This document shows, piece after piece, positions 62,892 to 64,000 of a stretch of 64,000 nucleotides of DNA. The notes beneath the pieces are model-generated. The model ran no database searches and was not told the origin of the DNA. It worked only from the letters and a program-made list of their open reading frames with translations. A program made the position numbers and the translations under genes. How positions within the stretch are numbered: position 1 is the first letter of the stretch; each line of letters opens with the position of its first letter. The DNA comes from Flavobacterium sp. (GTDB taxonomy: Bacteria; Bacteroidota; Bacteroidia; Flavobacteriales; Flavobacteriaceae), in assembly GCA_015234525.1 (NCBI GenBank), contig JADGMX010000010.1, forward strand, positions 1 to 64,000, written 5' to 3'.

Positions 62892-63722
62892 TTAAATACT
62901 GAAATTAATTGCTTCGGGAAATACCTGCCTGCTTTTGATACTGATTTCGCTTTTGTGAAAAACAAGTGAGTGCGCAGGGATCGACGATGTGACCCATACG
63001 TTGCCACCGATGATCGCGCCTTCACCGATTGTGGTTTCACCACCGAGGATTGTCGCATTTGAATAGATAATCACGTTGTTTTCGATTGTGGGATGACGCT
63101 TTACTGCGACTTTATCGCGGCTTACACTAAGCGCGCCAAGGGTTACGCCTTGGTAGATTTTGACATCGTCGCCGATGATTGTCGTTTCGCCAATGACAAC
63201 TCCGGTTCCGTGGTCGATAAAGAACCGCCGACCAATTCGCGCCGCCGGATGAATGTCTATTCCGGTCTTGCCGTGAGCGAATTCTGCTAAAAGCCGGGCG
63301 ATAAGGTTTATATTGTGCGTCCACAAAAAATGGGCGATGCGGTGGACAGTTATCGCGAAAAATCCCGGATACGCCAGCATGACTTCGTTTTTGCTTTTCG
63401 CAGCAGGATCAAATTCAAGTACGGCATTGAGGTCGTCGGTAAGCAGGCCGTGGATATGCGGAATTTGCTCAAAAAATTTATCGGCAACCAGCTGCGAGGC
63501 TGATTCGCTGCTTAGTTCCTGCTGCAACAACTCGGCTAACCGGTTTCGCAGCGATTCCCCGGTGCTTTGAAACGTTGGAAAATCGAGAAACTCTTTTTTG
63601 GTGCAAAACATCCATGAAGTCAGATCGTTGATTAATTGCCTGCCTTTTTTCTTGTCAATGAAAATGCGCGGCTCTTCGAAATTGGCCTTGTATATATCGT
63701 CAAATGAATGGTTTGGCATCAT
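62892..63722 (-). CDS. cysE: Serine O-acetyltransferase (EpsC type)
   Basis: 276 residues. Acetylates serine to supply cysK. Helical N-terminal region (about 1-135), then a left-handed beta helix of hexapeptide repeats: [30 protein letters not shown] with catalytic-type Asp-His, [10 protein letters not shown] and [20 protein letters not shown]. Either of two consecutive ATG codons could be the start. First gene of cysE-cysK-globin. Confidence 0.93.
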   Translation of the reverse strand: MMPNHSFDDIYKANFEEPRIFIDKKKGRQLINDLTSWMFCTKKEFLDFPTFQSTGESLRNRLAELLQQELSSESASQLVADKFFEQIPHIHGLLTDDLNAVLEFDPAAKSKNEVMLAYPGFFAITVHRIAHFLWTHNINLIARLLAEFAHGKTGIDIHPAARIGRRFFIDHGTGVVIGETTIIGDDVKIYQGVTLGALSVSRDKVAVKRHPTIENNVIIYSNATILGGETTIGEGAIIGGNVWVTSSIPAHSLVFHKSEISIKSRQVFPEAINFSI

Positions 63723-63790
63723 GCGCTCTAAATTGTGCGGTAGCAGATAAAGTTATACATCACATAAACTGAATCATCAACTTTTAACTT

Positions 63791-63798
63791 TAGTTTTG
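63791..63798 (+). promoter_or_regulatory. Possible -7 box upstream of the last gene
   Basis: TAGTTTTG fits TAnnTTTG, 91 bp before the ATG at 63890; no good -33 element. Confidence 0.3.
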
Positions 63799-63889
63799 TA
63801 AAATAAGGCGGCTATATCGATATTGTAACAAAGTGCAGTAAAGTCCGACAAAACAATGCTTTCCAAAATTCACTTAATTAATAAATAAT

Positions 63890-64000
63890 ATGATCAGAAA
63901 AACCAGGACCTGTCAGCTTGCCGCGGTCGCGATTTCATTTGCGCTTCTCACGGCTTGCAACCGATCGGAGACCAGAACCACTACAACCGAACTACATTCG
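63890..64000 (+). CDS. Lipoprotein, N-terminal part only (cut by window end)
   Basis: 37 residues visible. Lipoprotein signal with lipobox LLTAC (Cys at residue 23) followed by a Thr-rich linker (ETRTTTTE). Family cannot be told from this fragment. Confidence 0.75.
   Translation, partial: MIRKTRTCQLAAVAISFALLTACNRSETRTTTTELHS

Overview
The window is a gene-dense piece of a chromosome from a member of the Bacteroidota, most likely family Flavobacteriaceae and close to Flavobacterium. The evidence is: C-terminal type IX secretion (T9SS) sorting domains on five proteins; a TonB-dependent receptor with an N-terminal carboxypeptidase-regulatory-like domain; promoters of the Bacteroidetes type (TTG, 17-23 bp, TAnnTTTG) with A-rich leaders instead of Shine-Dalgarno sequences; atpDC apart from the other ATP synthase genes; DUF4270, DUF4286, DUF2752 and TM2 proteins; and no CCA encoded in the tRNA genes.

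Layout. 0-14 kb is a surface-protein region with three giant secreted proteins, one with a type B sorting domain (minus strand) and two paralogues with a shared type C-like C-terminal module (plus strand). 14-19.3 kb is a minus-strand biotin operon (bioF, a DUF2007/zinc-ribbon gene, bioD, bioA, a SET-domain methyltransferase, a divergent ketoacyl synthase). 19.4-21 kb holds a DUF2975/HTH regulator pair and an EamA transporter. 21-23 kb is atpDC. 23-27.7 kb is a TonB receptor with a GDSL lipoprotein. 27.8-32 kb is glmS, DUF4270 and a truncated starch-synthase-like gene, divergent from panC-panD, a flippase, an esterase-like protein, radA and a peptidoglycan glycosyltransferase (32-39 kb). 39-46.6 kb holds a PQQ-type sugar dehydrogenase, an OmpA lipoprotein, exonuclease III, a probable ornithine-lipid synthase and a small membrane-protein/M48 cluster. 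46.6-54 kb holds a dehydrogenase-VOC fusion and the serS-TPR-DUF4286-rsmA-mgtE operon. 54-59.4 kb holds a secreted M1 peptidase and a four-gene redox operon. 59.6-64 kb holds rseP, tRNA-Asn, tRNA-Arg, the cysE-cysK-globin operon and the start of a lipoprotein gene.

The most interesting structure is not a gene. A dispersed family of imperfect palindromes (nine copies recognised) sits at gene ends throughout the window. Its conserved arms (GCGGCATCC... and ...GATATAGCGG) frame a central stem whose sequence differs between copies while pairing is largely kept. Several copies contain or touch the stop codon of the neighbouring gene, one encodes the last residues of exonuclease III, and four copies form two inverted pairs of about 305-311 bp bounded by TTTTTGGGCG-like terminal inverted repeats, much like BIME or MITE units. 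No transposase lies in the window.

Other points worth a second look: a 9-bp motif (TTTGTAAGA) repeated in front of both type C surface genes; a ketoacyl synthase in the biotin operon whose NAHGT motif reads HAPGT; an esterase-like protein with Asp at the nucleophile elbow; a stand-alone N-terminal half of starch synthase; and a D-2-hydroxyacid dehydrogenase fused to a VOC domain. All functional calls rest on reading sequence and remembered family motifs; no search was run.
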